DNA of 64,000 nucleotides from Roseovarius sp. (lineage in GTDB: Bacteria > Pseudomonadota > Alphaproteobacteria > Rhodobacterales > Rhodobacteraceae), in NCBI GenBank assembly GCA_027493545.1, contig JAOSKR010000001.1:338001-402000 (forward strand), in the 5' to 3' direction. The notes beneath the pieces are model-generated. The model was not told the DNA's origin and ran no database searches. It saw only the letters and a program-made list of their open reading frames with translations. Below are positions 11,051 through 21,981 of this stretch, in pieces. Made by a program: the position numbers and the translations under genes. Positions within the stretch are counted from its first letter, which is position 1. Each line of letters starts with the position of its first letter.

Positions 11051-13534
11051 CTATTGCAGCTCGCGCTCGACCTCTTCGCGTTCGAAAATCTCGATGACGT
11101 CGCCCTGGCGAATGTCGTCGTATTTTTCGAACGCCATGCCGCATTCCTGGCCCGACTGGACCTCGGCAACCTCGTCCTTGAAGCGCTTGAGCGTCTTCAG
11201 CGTGCCCTCGTGGACCACCACGTCGTCGCGCAGGAGCCGCACGCCGGCCGAGCGCCGCGCCACGCCCTCGGTGACCAGGCAGCCCGCGACCTTGCCGACG
11301 CCCGAGACCTTGAAGACCTCGCGGATTTCGGCATAGCCGATGAAGTTTTCGCGGATCTCCGAGCCCAGAAGGCCGCTCGCCGCCGCCTTGACGTCGTCGA
11401 CGAGGTCGTAGATCACGCTGTAATAGCGGATTTCCACACCCTTCTGGTTGGCGCTGGCGCGCGCCGGCGCGTTGGCACGGACGTTGAAGCCGAAGACCGG
11501 CGCTCCCGATGCCTCGGCCAGACCGATATCGGATTCGGTGATCGCGCCGACACCGGAATGCAGCACCCGAACGCGCACTTCCTCGTTGCCGATCTTCTCC
11601 ATCGCCTGCACGATCGCCTCGGCCGAGCCCTGCACGTCGGCCTTGACCAGAATCGGCAGTTCCCTGACGTTCTCGCTTTCCTTGGCCTGTGCCAGGAGCT
11701 GTTCGAGCGAGGTCGCGGCACCGGCGACGGCGCGCTTTTCCTTGGCCGCGTGGTGGCGGTACTCGGCGATCTCGCGGGCCTGCGCCTCGGTGTCGACCAC
11801 GTTGAGCACATCGCCGGCCTCGGGCGTGCCGTTGAGACCAAGCACCTCGACCGGCACCGACGGTCCGGCCTCGGTGACACGGTCACCGCGGTCGTTGATC
11901 AGCGCCCGGACCTTGCCGTACTGCTCGCCCACGACAAAGACGTCGCCCTGCCGGAGCGTGCCGCGCTGCACCAGCACGGTGGCCACCGGGCCGCGCCCGA
12001 CATCGAGCTGCGCCTCGATCACCGCGCCCTCGGCGGCACGGTCGGGGTTGGCCTTGAGCTCGAGAATTTCCGATTGCAGCGCGATCGCCTCGAGAAGGTC
12101 GTCAAGCCCCTGCCGCGTGGTCGCGGAGACCTCGACATCCTGCACGTCGCCCGACATCGCCTCGACCACCACCTCGTGCTGGAGGAGTTCGGTGCGCACC
12201 TTGTCGGGGTTCGCCTGCGGCTTGTCGCACTTGTTGATCGCCACGATCATCGGCACCTTGGCTGCCTTGGCGTGGTTGATCGCCTCCACGGTCTGCGGCA
12301 TCACCGAATCGTCGGCGGCCACCACCAGCACCACGATGTCGGTGACCTGCGCACCGCGCGCCCGCATCGAGGTAAAGGCCGCGTGGCCCGGCGTGTCGAG
12401 AAAGGTCAGCACCGCGCCGCTGTCGGCGGTGATCTGGTAGGCGCCGATATGCTGGGTGATGCCGCCGGCCTCACCCTCGACCACCTTGGCGTCGCGGATC
12501 GCATCGAGAAGCGAGGTCTTGCCGTGGTCGACATGGCCCATCACGGTGATTACCGGCGGGCGCGACTTCAGATCCTCGGGCTTGTCCTCGATCTGGTCGA
12601 TCACGTCTTCGACATCGGAAGCCGACACCCGCGTCACCCGGTGTCCGAATTCCTCGATGATCAGCTCGGCGGTATCGGCATCGATGATCTCGTTCTGGGT
12701 GGCCATGATGCCGTTCTGCATCAGCGCCTTGACCACGTCGGCAACGCGCTCGGCCATGCGGACGGCCAGTTCGCCGACGGTGATCGCCTCGGGCAACTGC
12801 ACGTCGCGCACGACCTTTTCGCGCGCCTCGTGCCCGCCCAGCGCCTTTTGCCGGGCACGTTCCTGCTTGCGCTTCATCGCCGCCATCGACCGCTGTCGCC
12901 CGCCTTCGCCGCCCGAAAGCGCCTGGTTGAGCGTCAGCTTGCCCGAACGGCGGCCATCATCGCGACCCTTGCCACGGCCACGGCCCTTCTGATCGCGGTC
13001 CGGGGTCTCCTCGTGCCGCGGCGGTGCCTTGACGGGGGGCGTGCGCGCCGGCGGTGCTTCCTCGACCGGCGCCTCGGTGGCACGGCGGGCGGCCGCCTCG
13101 ACCTCCTCGCGCAGGCGTTCCTCTTCCACTTCCTTGGCGCGCAGACGCTCCTCGGCCTCGCGCTGTTCGCGCTCCTTTTCCTCGGCCTCCTGGCGGCGGC
13201 GGAGCTTTTCTTCCTCGCGTGCCTGTTCCTCGGCCTCGCGGCGCGCGATTTCCGTGGCCTCGCGCTGCTTGGCCGCCTGCAATGCCTTCAGCCGGCGCTC
13301 CATCTCGGAGTCGGAAATCCCTGCCGGGCGTCCCTTGCCCTCGATCGACGGCGCCTGACCGGCCCCCGGCGCGGGGCCGCGCGGCGCCGCACCCGGCTTG
13401 GGCTTGACGACGCGCTTGCGCTTGGTTTCCACCACGACGTTCTTGGTGCGGCCGTGGCTGAAGCTCTGCTTCACGTTCCCCGACCGGGGACCGCCACGCA
13501 CACCCAGAGTTTTCTTGCCGTCGTTGTCGCTCAT
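11051..13534 (-). CDS. infB: Translation initiation factor IF-2
   Basis: GTPase that places initiator tRNA on the 30S subunit and promotes 70S joining. The 827-aa protein has a long charged N-terminal arm (~residues 60-230, Glu/Arg repeats of coiled-coil type), an IF2_N module ([19 protein letters not shown]), and the G domain with GHVDHGKT (G1), DTPGHAAF (G3) and NKCD (G4) at about 330-450. Domains II, III and IV follow to the C-terminus. It is the last gene of rimP-nusA-ylxR-infB. Its start overlaps the ylxR stop by ATGA. Confidence 0.98.
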   Translation of the reverse strand: MSDNDGKKTLGVRGGPRSGNVKQSFSHGRTKNVVVETKRKRVVKPKPGAAPRGPAPGAGQAPSIEGKGRPAGISDSEMERRLKALQAAKQREATEIARREAEEQAREEEKLRRRQEAEEKEREQREAEERLRAKEVEEERLREEVEAAARRATEAPVEEAPPARTPPVKAPPRHEETPDRDQKGRGRGKGRDDGRRSGKLTLNQALSGGEGGRQRSMAAMKRKQERARQKALGGHEAREKVVRDVQLPEAITVGELAVRMAERVADVVKALMQNGIMATQNEIIDADTAELIIEEFGHRVTRVSASDVEDVIDQIEDKPEDLKSRPPVITVMGHVDHGKTSLLDAIRDAKVVEGEAGGITQHIGAYQITADSGAVLTFLDTPGHAAFTSMRARGAQVTDIVVLVVAADDSVMPQTVEAINHAKAAKVPMIVAINKCDKPQANPDKVRTELLQHEVVVEAMSGDVQDVEVSATTRQGLDDLLEAIALQSEILELKANPDRAAEGAVIEAQLDVGRGPVATVLVQRGTLRQGDVFVVGEQYGKVRALINDRGDRVTEAGPSVPVEVLGLNGTPEAGDVLNVVDTEAQAREIAEYRHHAAKEKRAVAGAATSLEQLLAQAKESENVRELPILVKADVQGSAEAIVQAMEKIGNEEVRVRVLHSGVGAITESDIGLAEASGAPVFGFNVRANAPARASANQKGVEIRYYSVIYDLVDDVKAAASGLLGSEIRENFIGYAEIREVFKVSGVGKVAGCLVTEGVARRSAGVRLLRDDVVVHEGTLKTLKRFKDEVAEVQSGQECGMAFEKYDDIRQGDVIEIFEREEVERELQ

Positions 13535-14163
13535 CTGGTCTTCTTTCCTTTCCGGCGTCCCATTTCGCCGCCCGGGACGCGCAGGCCCTTGAGCCTTGCG
13601 GCATCCTCTACAACACGTCGCACCAAACCTCCATCCCCCAAGGCGGCATGGATCGTGGTCGGGCGGCCAAAGGCGCGGCCCAGTTCGTCGGCCGTCAGCC
13701 AGCCGATGAATGTCCCATCCGAGGGCGTGCTAAGCTTCGATTTGCCCCGCTCCGACCCGTCGCTGGCCTGGATCAGGACGCTGGCATTGCCGCGCGCCAG
13801 CCAGTCCTTGACCTTCTCGTAACCCGCCACCGCCTGGCCGCCCTTGCGCGCGAGGCTGATGAGGCTCACCACGCGGTGCGCCAGCTGCGCCTCGACCGAT
13901 GCCGTCAACCCGTCGGGCAGCCGCACCGGCTGTTTCGCGGCGCGGGCAAAGAGGTTCTTCGCGACCGCCTGTTCAAGCGCCGCGCGCTGCGGCAGCACCC
14001 AGATGCCCCGTCCCGGCAGCTTGGCGGCGATGTCGGGCACCACCTCGCCCTCGGGGCCGACCACGAAACGCAGGAGCGCCGACGCCGGATGCACCTCGCC
14101 GGTGGCGATGCATTTGCGCTCCGGACCCTCGTCCCGGTCCCCGGGATGCCCTCCGCGACCCAT
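13531..14163 (-). CDS. YlxR (DUF448)-L7Ae-like RNA-binding protein
   Basis: A 210-aa fusion. The N-terminal YlxR/DUF448 domain has [10 protein letters not shown] at the start and the GRGIWVLP motif near residue 51. The C-terminal half is an L7Ae/YlxQ-like RNA-binding domain ([21 protein letters not shown] ... LIQASDGS). This two-domain form is usual in alphaproteobacteria between nusA and infB. YlxR proteins have been linked to RNase P modulation in other bacteria, but the role here is inferred only. It is coupled to infB by a 4-bp overlap and follows nusA by 27 bp. Confidence 0.9.
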   Translation of the reverse strand: MGRGGHPGDRDEGPERKCIATGEVHPASALLRFVVGPEGEVVPDIAAKLPGRGIWVLPQRAALEQAVAKNLFARAAKQPVRLPDGLTASVEAQLAHRVVSLISLARKGGQAVAGYEKVKDWLARGNASVLIQASDGSERGKSKLSTPSDGTFIGWLTADELGRAFGRPTTIHAALGDGGLVRRVVEDAARLKGLRVPGGEMGRRKGKKTR

Positions 14164-14190
14164 TCGGTGCCTAGTGCGAAGCCCGAAGGA

Positions 14191-15977
14191 TCAGGCCCCG
14201 CCCTCCCCTGCGACAGGTTCCACAACCGGTTCGGGCGCCTCTCCGCCATTGGGCACCAGATCGTCGGGGTCGACCCAGCCCAGCATCACGCGGGCGGTCA
14301 TCACCATGTTCTGAGCCTCTTCAAGCGAGACGTCGAAGGACTCCGAGGATACCGTCGTCCTTGACCCGCTCGCCATCGACCGTGGTCCAGCCGCCCGCCA
14401 GTTCCCAGTCGGCGCAGGTGGCGAAATCCTCCAGCGTCTTGACGCCGTCCTCGGTCAGCGCCTTGACCATCTGGGGTGTCAGCCCCTCGAAATCAATAAG
14501 GCTCTGCTCGGCGCCCAGCGCGCGGGCCTCGTCGAGCGCCGCGCGCGCCTGCGCATCAAGCACATCGCGCGCCCGCGCCTGCAGCTCCTGGGCAGTGTCC
14601 TCGTCGATGCCGTCGATCGTCAACAGCTCGTCCTGCTCGACATAGGCCACCTCCTCGAGGTTGGTGAAGCCTTCAGACACCGGGGAGCTGGGCAAAGAAC
14701 TCATCGAGATCGAGCGTGGTCATGAAGAGGTTGGTGCGCTCCTCGAACTCCTTCTGCCGGCGCTCGCTGTCCTCGGCCTCGGTCATGATGTCGATGTCGA
14801 GCCCGGTCAGCTGGCTGGCAAGCCGCACGTTCTGGCCGCGCCGGCCGATGGCGAGGCTGAGCTGTTCCTCGGGCACCACCACCTCGATGCGCTCGGCTTC
14901 CTCGTCGAGCACCACCTTGCTGACCTCCGCCGGCTGAAGCGCGTTGACGAGGAAGGTCGGCTGATCCTCGTTCCACGGGATGATGTCGATCTTTTCGCCC
15001 TGCAGCTCGTTCACCACCGCCTGCACCCGGCTGCCGCGCATGCCGACGCAAGCGCCGACCGGGTCAATCGAGTTGTCGTAGCTGATCACCGCGATCTTGG
15101 CGCGGCTGCCGGGGTCGCGCGCGACCGCCTTGATCTCGATGATGCCGTCGTAGATTTCCGGCACCTCCATCTTGAACAGTTCGGCCATGAATTCCGGCGC
15201 GGTACGGCTGAGGAAGATCTGCGGGCCGCGGGTCTCGCGGCGGACGTCCTTGATGTAGGCGCGGATGCGGTCGCCGTTGCGATAGCTCTCGCGGCCGATC
15301 TTGTCGTTGCGGCGCAGGATCGCCTCGCCGCGGCCGACATCGACGATGATGTTGCCGTATTCCTCGCGTTTGACGACGCCATTGATGATGGTGCCGGCGC
15401 GGTCCTTGAATTCCTCGTACTGGCGGTCGCGCTCGGCCTCGCGCACCTTTTGCAGGATCACCTGCTTGGCGCTCTGCGCGGCGATCCGGCCCAGCTCGAC
15501 CGGCGGCACCTCGTCGATGATCTCGTCGCCGGGCTCGGGCGGGGTGTCCTGATCGACCCCCTCCATCAGCGCGCGGTCGGTCTCGGTCGGCTTGCGCAGC
15601 AGGAACCGGCGGATGCGGCGGGTTTCGGGCTCGGCACCCTCTTCCTCGGGGGCGATTTCGGTGATACCGGACAGCACCACCACGTCGGGGCGGGCCCGCG
15701 CCACGTCCTGCGCGCCCTGCGCGGCGTCGATCTGCGACTGAAAGCTCTCGATCTCGCCCTCGTCGGTCACGGTGCGCACGCGGCTGAAGGTGGCGCGCCC
15801 GGTGCGGCGGTCGATGGTGACGCGGATATCCATCTCGGCGCCGTAGCGGCTCTTGGCGGCACGGGCGAGGCTTTCCTCCATCGCCTCGACCACCAGCACC
15901 GGGTCGATCATCTTTTCGCGTGCCACCGCCTCGGCGGTTTGCAGCAGTTCCAGCTGGTTGGCAGAGGTAATCGCCAT
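14191..15977 (-). CDS. nusA: Transcription termination/antitermination factor NusA (two frame breaks)
   Basis: Binds RNA polymerase and nascent RNA, modulating pausing, termination and antitermination. The main frame has the N-terminal polymerase-binding domain (1-130), S1 (GTIINGVVKREEYGNIIVDVG), KH1/KH2 (CVGMRGSRVQAVVNELQGEKIDII and AIGRRGQNVRLASQLTG). It breaks after DEFFAQL at an extra G in the GGGG 14682-14685. The next frame carries helix-hairpin-helix repeats (LLTIDGIDEDTAQEL). A second extra base at 14343-14344 leads into the end ESFDVSLEEAQNMVM. Corrected length is ~594 aa. Overlap with rimP indicates coupling. Both breaks are probably sequencing errors. Confidence 0.95.
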
Positions 15978-15980
15978 CTC

Positions 15981-16589
15981 TCAGTCCTCCTCAGGCCCTT
16001 GGCCAGACTCTTGGGCAGACCCTTCGGCCTGGATCTCGTCGAAATCGTCTTGGTTCAGTGTACCGGCATCCTTGCGCGCCTTGAGCATGTCGCGGACCAG
16101 CTCGTCGGTCAGAATGAGCTTGGCCTCGCTCAGCCAGTCGAATTCGATCCCCACCGTCACCGTGTCCGCGCCGGTCCCGATGTTGATCAGCACCTCGTTG
16201 CCCTCGACGCCCGCCAGCACACCCTTGAAGCGCTTGCGCCCATCGATCGGCTCGGCGGTCTCGAGCCTGGCCTCGTAGCCTTCGAAATCGGCAAAATCCT
16301 TCAGCCGGGTAAGCGGGCGGTCGATGCCCGGGCTCGATACCTCGAGCGTGAACGCGTCCTCGATCGGGTCCTCGACATCGAGCACCGCGCTGACCGCGCT
16401 CGAGATCTCGCCGCACTCGTCGACCTCGATGCCGCCGCCCGGTCGCTCGGCCATGATCTGCAGCCTGACCGCCTTGCCGCCCATCAGGCGCACGCGCACC
16501 AGATCGAACCCCATCCCCTCGATCACCGGGGTGAGGATCTCGGCCGGGCGGCGGTCGATTGCAGTCTTGGCTATCAGATCGTTGCTCAC
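15981..16589 (-). CDS. rimP: Ribosome maturation factor RimP
   Basis: Assists late 30S subunit assembly. The 202-aa protein starts at a GTG ([13 protein letters not shown]), chosen because the family begins at this point and the upstream extension is non-coding. Visible are the N-terminal domain ([21 protein letters not shown]), the conserved VDECGEIS and [14 protein letters not shown] blocks near residues 68 and 94, and an SH3-like C-terminal domain. An acidic tail follows. It is the first gene of the nusA-infB operon and is preceded by an intrinsic terminator only ~20 nt before the start. Confidence 0.93.
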   Translation of the reverse strand: MSNDLIAKTAIDRRPAEILTPVIEGMGFDLVRVRLMGGKAVRLQIMAERPGGGIEVDECGEISSAVSAVLDVEDPIEDAFTLEVSSPGIDRPLTRLKDFADFEGYEARLETAEPIDGRKRFKGVLAGVEGNEVLINIGTGADTVTVGIEFDWLSEAKLILTDELVRDMLKARKDAGTLNQDDFDEIQAEGSAQESGQGPEED

Positions 16590-16608
16590 GCAGTTGGTTC
16601 CAGAAACG

Positions 16609-16630
16609 AAAAAACGGGCGCGCGGCCCGT
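16609..16630 (-). terminator. Intrinsic terminator in the rimP leader (possible attenuator)
   Basis: On the minus strand ACGGGC, loop CGCGC, GCCCGT is followed directly by six T (A6 at 16609-16614). The 3' end falls ~20 nt before the rimP GTG. It either ends an upstream transcript or attenuates rimP-nusA-infB. Confidence 0.75.
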
Positions 16631-16635
16631 CGATA

Positions 16636-16658
16636 CCTGCCGGTGGAGCCTGCCGGTG
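16636..16658. repeat. Tandem 10-bp repeat in rimP leader
   Basis: CCTGCCGGTG, GAG, CCTGCCGGTG: two exact copies 13 bp apart, just upstream of the leader terminator. The role is unknown. They could offer alternative pairing in the leader RNA. Confidence 0.5.
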
Positions 16659-16703
16659 TGGACCCGGCGGCGCCGCTGTTGAGGGGCATATACGCGCGAT
16701 GAC

Positions 16704-16757
16704 CCGAGTCTGCAAGGGGTGTGTGTCCGATGTGACTCGGTTCGATTCCCGTGTCAC
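16704..16757 (+). other. tRNA 3'-end-like fragment
   Basis: The sequence carries the T-loop consensus GGTTCGATTCC and a 7-bp inverted repeat CCGAGTC/GACTCGG (16704-16710, 16734-16740) plus GTGAC/GTCAC (16732-16736, 16753-16757). No matching 5' acceptor strand or normal anticodon arm can be built, so it is not a functional tRNA as read. It is probably a degenerate tRNA remnant or a chance structure beside the HicAB islet. Confidence 0.35.
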
Positions 16758-16831
16758 CTGCTGAATGGCATACTCGTTGAACTGCTCGTTTACCGTCGAT
16801 AGCCTGAAACCGACGAATTCCGAGGCTGGGA

Positions 16832-17107
16832 ATGGTACGCAAGAAACCGCTGCTTGAACAGTTTCGGGATAACCCGAGAAACGACTGGCAGATCAGAGAT
16901 ATCGAGAAGCTATGCAATCAGGTTGGCCTGAATCTGCAACCACCCGGCAACGGGAGTCACTACAAGGTGTACAGCGACCACCTCAGAGACGCGCTGACGA
17001 TTCCGGCTCGGCGGCCGATCAAACCGCCCTATATCCGTAGTCTGGTAAGCTATGCGTATGCGCATATCGCAAATTTGAACGACAAGGCGGGCAACGACGA
17101 TGACTAA
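16832..17107 (+). CDS. hicA: HicA-family mRNA interferase toxin
   Basis: A 91-aa protein with the HicA double-stranded-RNA-binding-like fold. The core is [23 protein letters not shown], then the [11 protein letters not shown] strand with the His expected at the active site (about residue 43), then [24 protein letters not shown]. HicA toxins cut mRNA and are blocked by HicB. It is longer than minimal HicA (~60 aa), with extra residues at both ends. The ATG at 16832 lies close behind GAGGCTGGGA. It overlaps hicB by 8 bp. Lower GC than its neighbours suggests transfer. Confidence 0.85.
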   Translation: MVRKKPLLEQFRDNPRNDWQIRDIEKLCNQVGLNLQPPGNGSHYKVYSDHLRDALTIPARRPIKPPYIRSLVSYAYAHIANLNDKAGNDDD

Positions 17108-17534
17108 GTACGCAATCGTGATTGTACCCCTCGATGACGAGGACGGCGGCGGGTATCTTGGTTTCGCTCCAGATCTGCCCGGCTGCATGTCGGATGGCGA
17201 AACCCAATCCGAAGCCTTGCAAAACACGCAGGACGCAATCGGGGAGTGGCTCGATCTTCAACGCAGCCGAAACGTGGAAATTCCCGATCCCGGCAGCGCC
17301 TCGGCGCTCGCGCAGCAGCGCGAGGAGCAGCTTCTCGACGCGATCCGTTCGCTGGCCGATTATCGCAAACAGGTCGATGCCGACTATCGGGAACAGGTCG
17401 ATGAAGAAAACAAGAGGCTGAAGCGCAAGCTGGCCGAACTCATCGCGGTTCTGAAGGACACCCCCCCAAGAAGACTTCCCAACATCGACGTGGAAAAATC
17501 CATGTCCAATCTCAAACCGACACGACCGCACTGA
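17100..17534 (+). CDS. hicB: HicB-family antitoxin with long coiled-coil tail
   Basis: The N-terminal HicB domain (residues ~1-55) has the usual partially degraded RNase H-like look: YAIVIVPLDDEDGGGYLGFAPDLPGCMSDGET. It should bind and neutralise HicA. After residue 60 comes a charged helix with heptad-like spacing (DYRKQVDADYREQVDEENKRLKRKLAELI, ~95-125) and a basic tail. No ribbon-helix-helix or helix-turn-helix is evident, so autorepression by the usual DNA-binding domain is not obvious. It is translationally coupled to hicA. Confidence 0.83.
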   Translation: MTKYAIVIVPLDDEDGGGYLGFAPDLPGCMSDGETQSEALQNTQDAIGEWLDLQRSRNVEIPDPGSASALAQQREEQLLDAIRSLADYRKQVDADYREQVDEENKRLKRKLAELIAVLKDTPPRRLPNIDVEKSMSNLKPTRPH

Positions 17535-17572
17535 CACGTTATCCAGCCATCGTCGCGTGACCCCGCCCGGCC

Positions 17573-17610
17573 CGCGGGCGCGTTCGCGCCCACCCGGGGG
17601 GCCGCATGCC
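17573..17610. repeat. GC-rich intergenic repeat, copy C
   Basis: This 38-bp segment matches 19591-19628 except for three substitutions, including the shared blocks TTCGCGCCCACCCGGG and GGCCGCATGCC. It lies in the gap between hicB and pip. Confidence 0.6.
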
Positions 17611-17647
17611 CTGTCTCTCGAAAACGGCCGCATGTTCAAGCCATACG

Positions 17648-17670
17648 GACCCGGGAACAGAACCCGGGTC
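17648..17670 (-). terminator. Hairpin downstream of pip
   Basis: GACCCGGG, 7-nt loop, CCCGGGTC lies 14 bp past the pip stop on the minus strand. No U-run follows. Confidence 0.45.
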
Positions 17671-17683
17671 GGTCCCGCCCTGT

Positions 17684-19452
<1,769 letters not shown>

Positions 19453-19472
19453 ACGGCAGGCATTTCCGAGGG

Positions 19473-19507
19473 CCTTGCACCGGCCCGGTGCTGTTGCCGG
19501 TGCAAGG
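19473..19507 (+). terminator. Hairpin downstream of ubiG
   Basis: CCTTGCACCGGC and GCCGGTGCAAGG form a 12-bp perfect stem with an 11-nt loop, 20 bp after the ubiG stop. There is no U-run, so it is a Rho-type or stabilising hairpin. Confidence 0.5.
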
Positions 19508-19547
19508 CGCCCGGATAGCGCGTGTTGCAGCCTTTTGACTTCATCCC

Positions 19548-19628
19548 GTCCGGCCCGCATGCGGGCCGGGCATGCGCCCGCCCGACCCAAGGCGGGCGCA
19601 TTCGCGCCCACCCGGGCGGCCGCATGCC
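19548..19628. repeat. GC-rich palindromic intergenic repeat, copy B
   Basis: Includes the palindrome CGGCCCGCATGCGGGCCG, the CGCCCGCC..AAGGCGGGCG hairpin shared with copy A (10884-10942, inverted), and the 38-bp block shared with copy C (17573-17610). It sits between ubiG and the 3' end of the MarR gene. Confidence 0.6.
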
Positions 19629-19670
19629 TTCTGTTCGCAGACGAGTGAATCCGCTCCGGTTCCACGCACT

Positions 19671-20126
19671 CTATCCATTGGGCTCCAGCTTGGTGCGCAG
19701 TTCGCGCAGGACCGGCAGGGCGGCGCGTACCCGCGCCTCGCCCAGTTCGTCCACCAGTTCCGAGATCACCGGCGTGATCGCCGCGATCGCGGCGTCCCGC
19801 GCCTGTCGCCCCGCCGGGCTTATGGTGACCATCTTGCGCCGCGCGTCGTCCCAGTCGGGGCGGATATGCACATAGCCCGCCCATTCGAGTTTCTGCAGCG
19901 TGTTGGTCATCGCCCCGCGGGTGACGTGAAACGACTTGGCCAGCTGCGCCGGGCTGCGCTCTTCACCGACGTGGGCAAGGTGGTTCAGCACCGAGAAATG
20001 CGAGATTTCCATCCCCTTGGGCAGGACCCGGCTCAGCCAGTTGCGGATCAGCTGTTCGTTGGTCAGGATCTCGCTGAAGAGCGTCACCGCCGGGGATTGC
20101 CGGGGTTTTCGCTCATTTCGGATCAC
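19671..20126 (-). CDS. MarR-family transcriptional regulator
   Basis: A 151-aa winged-helix repressor-type protein. Features: an N-terminal dimer helix, FSVLNHLAHVGEERSPAQLAKSFHVTRGAMTNTLQKLEWAGYV (helix-turn-helix, ~residues 45-85), wing DWDDARRKMVTISPAG, and a C-terminal dimerisation helix. It starts at a GTG that overlaps the end of the upstream nitrilase-like gene, so it is the last gene of comF-grx-nit-marR. The ligand and targets are unknown. Confidence 0.88.
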   Translation of the reverse strand: MIRNERKPRQSPAVTLFSEILTNEQLIRNWLSRVLPKGMEISHFSVLNHLAHVGEERSPAQLAKSFHVTRGAMTNTLQKLEWAGYVHIRPDWDDARRKMVTISPAGRQARDAAIAAITPVISELVDELGEARVRAALPVLRELRTKLEPNG

Positions 20127-20948
20127 CGGCCAGCCTCTCCTGCCGCAGGGACGGGATGCGGCGCCTCGCTTCTGTCACGGCTCGCGCGTCCAGATCAACG
20201 CATATCACGCCCGGCTCGTGGCCGGCATCGGCCAGAACCTCGCCCCGGGGGACCAACCGCGAGCGAATGCCCGTGCGTCTGCCGCGCCCGCCCGCGGGTG
20301 GCGGGGTGGGTGCCGGTCTGCGCCGGCGCAAGCACATAGCTGCCGGTCTCGATGGCGCGGGCGCGCAGGAGCGTCTCCCAATGCGCCGCGCCAGTGACCG
20401 GCGAGAACGCCGAAGGCACGGTCAATATCTCCGCCCCGGCCTGCGCGAGGTGCCGGTAGAGCCCGGGAAAACGCAGATCGTAGCAGATACTCAGCCCGAT
20501 GGTGCCAAACGGCGTGGGCGCCAGCACCGCCTGCTCACCGGGGCGATAGCCGTCCGATTCGCGATAGGTCTCGGTCTTTGACACCACGACGTCGAACATG
20601 TGGATCTTGTCATAGCGCGCGGCGATGGACCCGTCCGGCGCGATCAGGAACGAGCGGTTGGCAAACCGGCCGTCGGCGTCGCCGGTCCTGAGCGCGAGCG
20701 AGCCGATCAGGCACCAGACCCCGGCCGCGCAAGCGCGATCGCGCAGCGCCGCGAGCGTCGGGTCATCGGCCTGACGGCTGAGAACCTCGGCCTGCCGCGC
20801 GCGGCTGGTCGAGATGCAGTTCGTCACCTCGGGGGTCAGCACGAACCCCGCGCCCATTTCCAGCGCCCGGTCGAAGAGCTTCGAGACAGCGCGAAGATTG
20901 TCCTCCGGGCGGATCGCTGCCGGTCATCTGGATCAGCGCCGCCCTCAT
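20113..20948 (-). CDS. Carbon-nitrogen hydrolase, Nit1/Nit2-type (two frame breaks)
   Basis: Nitrilase-superfamily amidase, probably the deaminated-glutathione/omega-amidase type, ~277 aa when corrected. The start MRAALIQMTGSDPP is followed by a break (extra C near 20905-20906), then EDNLR-type sequence. Family residues: the Glu in LTPEVTN, the Lys in RYDKIHMFDV, and the Cys in GLSICYDLRFP. An extra G in 20247-20251 breaks the last 45 residues, which continue as RGEVLADAGHEPG in another frame. Length fits two insertions. The ATG overlaps the glutaredoxin stop, and the tail overlaps marR. Confidence 0.88.
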
Positions 20949-21202
20949 GCCGCCAGCATCGGGTCCAGCCTGCCCGCGCGCTCCAACGCATAGAGTTCGT
21001 CGCAACCGCCCACATGCACGCCGCCGATGAAGATCTGCGGCACCGTGCGCCCGCCATCGGCGCGCGCGATCATCTCGGCCTTGCGGCCGGGATTGGTCAG
21101 CACGTTGATCTCGGCGTAGCTCACGCCCTTTTGATCGAGCAGCCGCTTGGCGGCATGGCAGAAGCCGCAAAGCGGCGAGGTATAGATTTCAACCTGTTTC
21201 AT
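20945..21202 (-). CDS. grxC: Glutaredoxin 3
   Basis: An 85-aa dithiol glutaredoxin that reduces disulfides with glutathione. Active site CGFC at residues 12-15 (more often CPYC). The GSH-binding features TVPQIFIGG with the cis-Pro (~52) and GGCDEL (~63) are present. It lies between comF and the nitrilase-like gene, overlapping the latter by ATGA. The nitrilase partner acting on deaminated glutathione would fit a glutathione-linked operon (inference). Confidence 0.95.
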   Translation of the reverse strand: MKQVEIYTSPLCGFCHAAKRLLDQKGVSYAEINVLTNPGRKAEMIARADGGRTVPQIFIGGVHVGGCDELYALERAGRLDPMLAA

Positions 21203-21234
21203 TGATGGCCCCGAATGTCGTTGTCGGGGCCAAT

Positions 21235-21966
21235 CTAGGTGTCCCGGGTGACCCGCGCCAGTACCAGCACGCGCACATCCCGTGCGCCGCCGTCGAGACA
21301 CGCCAGCGCCGCCGCCGCCAGCGTCGCGCCCGAGGTCATCACATCGTCGACCAGCAGCACCGTCCGGCCACGCAATCGCGCCGCCCGCGCCGGGTGGACC
21401 GCGATCGCGCCCGAGAGCGCGCCGAACCGCGCCTCCGCCCCCATCCCGTCGAGCACCGGCGTGCGGACACGGCGCCGCAGCAGATCGGGACAGTCCGGCA
21501 GGCCGAGGTGGCGCGCCAGCGCCCGGGCGAGCAGCGCCGACTGGTTGTAGCGCCGTCGCAGCAGGCGGGCCCAATGGAGCGGCACCGGCGCAATCAGCAT
21601 GTCGTCGCTCACCAGTGGCCGGGCCGCGCGCGCCAGCCACAGCGTCGCCGGGCGCACCACGTCCTGCCGGTCGCCATGCTTGAGGCCGAGGATCAGCTTG
21701 CGGGCGTTGTCGCGATAGAGCATCGCCGCGCGCCCCATGCTCCAGGGCCGGGCGGTGGCGAGGCAGTCGTCGCACTGCACCGCCTCGCCATCATCCGTGC
21801 CGGGCAGCGGGGTGCCGCAGGTCCGGCACACCAGCCCGGCGATGAACGGCGTGTCGCGCCAGCACGGACCGCAAAGCCCGAAGTCGCTGTCCACCAGCGT
21901 GCCGCAGAGCGTACAGCGCGGCGGATAGACCAGCCGCAGAGCGGTTTGCAAAGCGCCGGGCATCAT
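21235..21966 (-). CDS. comF: ComF-family phosphoribosyltransferase-like protein
   Basis: A 243-aa ComF/GntX-type protein. The N-terminus has two zinc-knuckle pairs (CTLCGTLVDSDFGLCGPC and CRTCG...CDDC, residues 15-75). The C-terminus has the PRPP-binding loop VLLVDDVMTSGAT near residue 205. ComF aids DNA uptake in transformable bacteria, but homologues occur widely without competence and the function here is open. Starts at 21966 or 21963. It is divergent from the methyltransferase gene by 15 bp. Confidence 0.9.
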   Translation of the reverse strand: MMPGALQTALRLVYPPRCTLCGTLVDSDFGLCGPCWRDTPFIAGLVCRTCGTPLPGTDDGEAVQCDDCLATARPWSMGRAAMLYRDNARKLILGLKHGDRQDVVRPATLWLARAARPLVSDDMLIAPVPLHWARLLRRRYNQSALLARALARHLGLPDCPDLLRRRVRTPVLDGMGAEARFGALSGAIAVHPARAARLRGRTVLLVDDVMTSGATLAAAALACLDGGARDVRVLVLARVTRDT

Positions 21967-21981
21967 CCTAGTTTCCGCCCC

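Noticed and set aside
16690-16760. A functional tRNA at the T-loop-like sequence
   Set aside because: No matching acceptor 5' strand or canonical anticodon arm could be found; only the T-loop consensus and two inverted repeats fit.
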